A stretch of DNA of 64,000 bases from Dokdonella fugitiva (GTDB lineage: Bacteria; Pseudomonadota; Gammaproteobacteria; Xanthomonadales; Rhodanobacteraceae): NCBI RefSeq assembly GCF_014138265.1, contig NZ_JACGXL010000002.1, positions 310,001 to 374,000 of the forward strand. The letters run 5' to 3'. Both the position numbers and the translations under genes were made by a program. Positions within the stretch are counted from its first letter, which is position 1; each line of letters begins with the position of its first letter. Of this stretch, positions 62,521-64,000 are shown piece after piece. The notes under the pieces are model-generated. The model ran no database searches, was not told the origin of the DNA, and saw only the letters and a program-made list of their open reading frames with translations.

Positions 62521-63723
62521 ATGTCCACGATGGAGAGCGATTCGCGCCTGCGCCGCTGCAGTGTCCTGTTCGTCGAACCGCGCGAGACGCTCGACCTCGA
62601 TCTTGCCGGACTGCTGGGCGGCCGTGACGTGGTGGCCTCGCATTGCCGCTGGGTCGCGCTGGCACCTCATCTCGACACCGAGGTCGACATCGACGACGAA
62701 GAGCTGGCCGTGCTCGGCCGGGTGGGAGAAACGCCGTGGCGTCGATATGAAGACCTCGCATCGACCGCCTCGCGCGCCGTCCTTGCGCGCCTGCTCGACT
62801 GCGGCCTGCTGATCAGCGATGCGCCCGCGCGCGAAGGCATGCGGCGACGCGACGAGATCGTGCGCGGAACGCATTGGCGCTCCCTATCGGCAGTCGCGCA
62901 CATGTTCAGCCGTTGGCGCGGCACCGACGTCGCGGACGATGCACGCATCACGCGTGACCGCACCCTCGTCGATCTCGTCGACGAGTACGGGCTGCCGCCG
63001 CCGCACCGCGTCCAATGCGGCGAAGCGCGCATCGACCTGCCGGATTGCGAGACGACGGCGCTCGATGGCCTGCTGCGTTCGCGTACGACCTGTCGCAATT
63101 TCGATCCTAGCAGCGAGCTCGCGCCGGCGGATTTCGCCGCGGTGCTGAAGCGCGTCTTCGCGGCGCACGCCGTCAGCGAGCCGCTCGCCGGTGTGCAGGT
63201 CATCAAGCGCGCCAACCCTTCCGGCGGCGGGCTGCACCCGCTGGAGGCATACCTGCTGCTGCGTGGCGTGCAAGGGGTTGCCGCCGGCTTGTATCACTAC
63301 GATGTCGTCGGTCACGCGCTCGAACCGCTTGCCTTGCTCGACGCCGCCACCGCGACGGCACTCGCCGAACGCTTCGTCGCAGGCCAGAAGTACCTGTCCG
63401 GCGCGCACGCGCTGGTCGTGATCGCGGCACGCTTCCAGCGAACCTTCTGGAAATACCGCAACCACGCAAAGGCTTATCGCGTGCTTCTGCTCGAAGCAGG
63501 CCATGTCTCGCAGAACATCTATCTGGCCGCGACCGAGCTCGGGCTCGGCGCGTTCATCACAGCGGCGATCAACGAGGGCGACATCGAGCAGGCGTTCGGC
63601 CTCGATCCCCTCGAGCAGGGACCGATCGCGGTTTGTGGCTTGGGGATCCGCGCACGGCGCTGCGACGTGACCGAATTCGATCCGCTCGGCGTCGTGTGGG
63701 ACGAATCCGGGACGCGGCGCTGA
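62521..63723 (+). CDS. Cassette 2: SagB-like flavin dehydrogenase (putative peptide maturation dehydrogenase)
   Basis: A 400-residue paralogue of the protein at 58238. It starts MSTMESDSRLRRCSVLFVEPRETLDLDL (ATG at 62521 or 62530; no strong ribosome site). Shared blocks: LLRSRTTCRNFDPSSELAPADFAAVLKRVF, KRANPSGGGLHPLEAYLLLRGVQGVAAGLYHYDVVGHALEPL, FWKYRNHAKAYRVLLLEAGHVSQNIYLAATELGLGAFITAAINEGDIEQAFGLDPLEQGPIAVCGLG. The N-terminal ~160 residues (a likely peptide-binding or winged-helix part, THWRSLSAVAHMFSRWRG) are more diverged than the flavin domain, in line with two different precursor peptides. Confidence 0.85.
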   Translation: MSTMESDSRLRRCSVLFVEPRETLDLDLAGLLGGRDVVASHCRWVALAPHLDTEVDIDDEELAVLGRVGETPWRRYEDLASTASRAVLARLLDCGLLISDAPAREGMRRRDEIVRGTHWRSLSAVAHMFSRWRGTDVADDARITRDRTLVDLVDEYGLPPPHRVQCGEARIDLPDCETTALDGLLRSRTTCRNFDPSSELAPADFAAVLKRVFAAHAVSEPLAGVQVIKRANPSGGGLHPLEAYLLLRGVQGVAAGLYHYDVVGHALEPLALLDAATATALAERFVAGQKYLSGAHALVVIAARFQRTFWKYRNHAKAYRVLLLEAGHVSQNIYLAATELGLGAFITAAINEGDIEQAFGLDPLEQGPIAVCGLGIRARRCDVTEFDPLGVVWDESGTRR

Positions 63724-63900
63724 CCGACGTGCCCGAAAGCCTGCGGGCGAGCCATCCCCAGCCACCCCCGATATCGGTGTCGACCGACACGGCCGGGACC
63801 GACGGCCAAGTTGCCCGACATGCCTAGGCAGATGCACGTGCTCGTTGCTAGGCTAGATGGCCCGATGTTCGGGCACCGCTCACCATAGAAGGGATCGAAG

Positions 63901-64000
63901 ATGACCAGCGAATCGCCGGAAAGCAAGGCCGTATTGACGTTCGAGGCGGCGAAGGGAAAGGCCCTGCCGGATCTTCCCGGTCAGGTGCAGCTCGCCTCCG
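63901..64000 (+). CDS. Start of an unidentified gene, cut by the window end
   Basis: ATG at 63901 opens a frame of 33 codons to the edge: MTSESPESKAVLTFEAAKGK, then ALPDLPGQVQLAS. An AGAAGGGATCGAAG stretch upstream can serve as ribosome site. It follows the second dehydrogenase by 177 bases on the same strand. I do not recognise it; it could be a further member of the peptide system or unrelated. Confidence 0.5.
   Translation, partial: MTSESPESKAVLTFEAAKGKALPDLPGQVQLAS

Overview
The window is high-GC DNA from a gammaproteobacterial chromosome around the replication origin. The gene set and order (rpmH, dnaA, dnaN, recF, gyrB, a TPR gene, tonB-exbB-exbD-exbD, pdxJ) match what I know of the Xanthomonadales/Lysobacterales. 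The secreted proteins ending in a GFD motif and the twin peptide-modification cassettes suggest Rhodanobacteraceae (a Dokdonella-like organism). That family-level placement is inference. I see no rRNA, tRNA, insertion sequence, prophage or CRISPR array.

Region 1-3971 (left arm): parA (cut by the left edge) and rsmG on the minus strand, a small SPFH/band-7 protein, then hemB and aroE on the plus strand. Region 4087-13281 is accessory. It holds three secreted parallel beta-helix proteins, a small cysteine-cluster protein, an ECF sigma factor and a Ser/Thr kinase with TPRs. Region 13289-17439 is housekeeping: gamma-carbonic anhydrase, oligopeptidase A, exonuclease III and a UPF0149 protein. Region 17480-28771 is mostly minus strand: a secreted FG-GAP/LRR protein, a CadC-like regulator, a DPP-IV-type peptidase, a hybrid histidine kinase coupled to an EAL response regulator, and a glutathione transferase.

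Region 28929-39141 is the origin. mnmE, yidC, rnpA and rpmH run leftward; dnaA, dnaN, recF and gyrB run rightward. DnaA boxes lie between dnaA and dnaN, and two parS-type palindromes lie inside recF, matching the parA at the left edge. Region 39308-44293 carries the TPR protein, the TonB energising system and pdxJ. Region 44346-49119 holds an ECF sigma, a putative anti-sigma and a PDZ gene, a phosphopantetheinyl transferase and small membrane proteins. Region 49156-53318 is the glyoxylate shunt (aceB, aceA) with a divergent LysR regulator.

Region 53794-63723 is the most unusual part. A cyclic-nucleotide-binding diguanylate cyclase is followed by two consecutive copies of one three-gene cassette: a class III nucleotide cyclase with TPRs (+), a short NHLP-type precursor peptide (-) whose 3' end overlaps the cyclase, and a SagB-like flavin dehydrogenase (+). 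This looks like a poorly characterised RiPP (ribosomally made, modified peptide) system in two diverged copies. A further gene starts at 63901 and is cut by the right edge.
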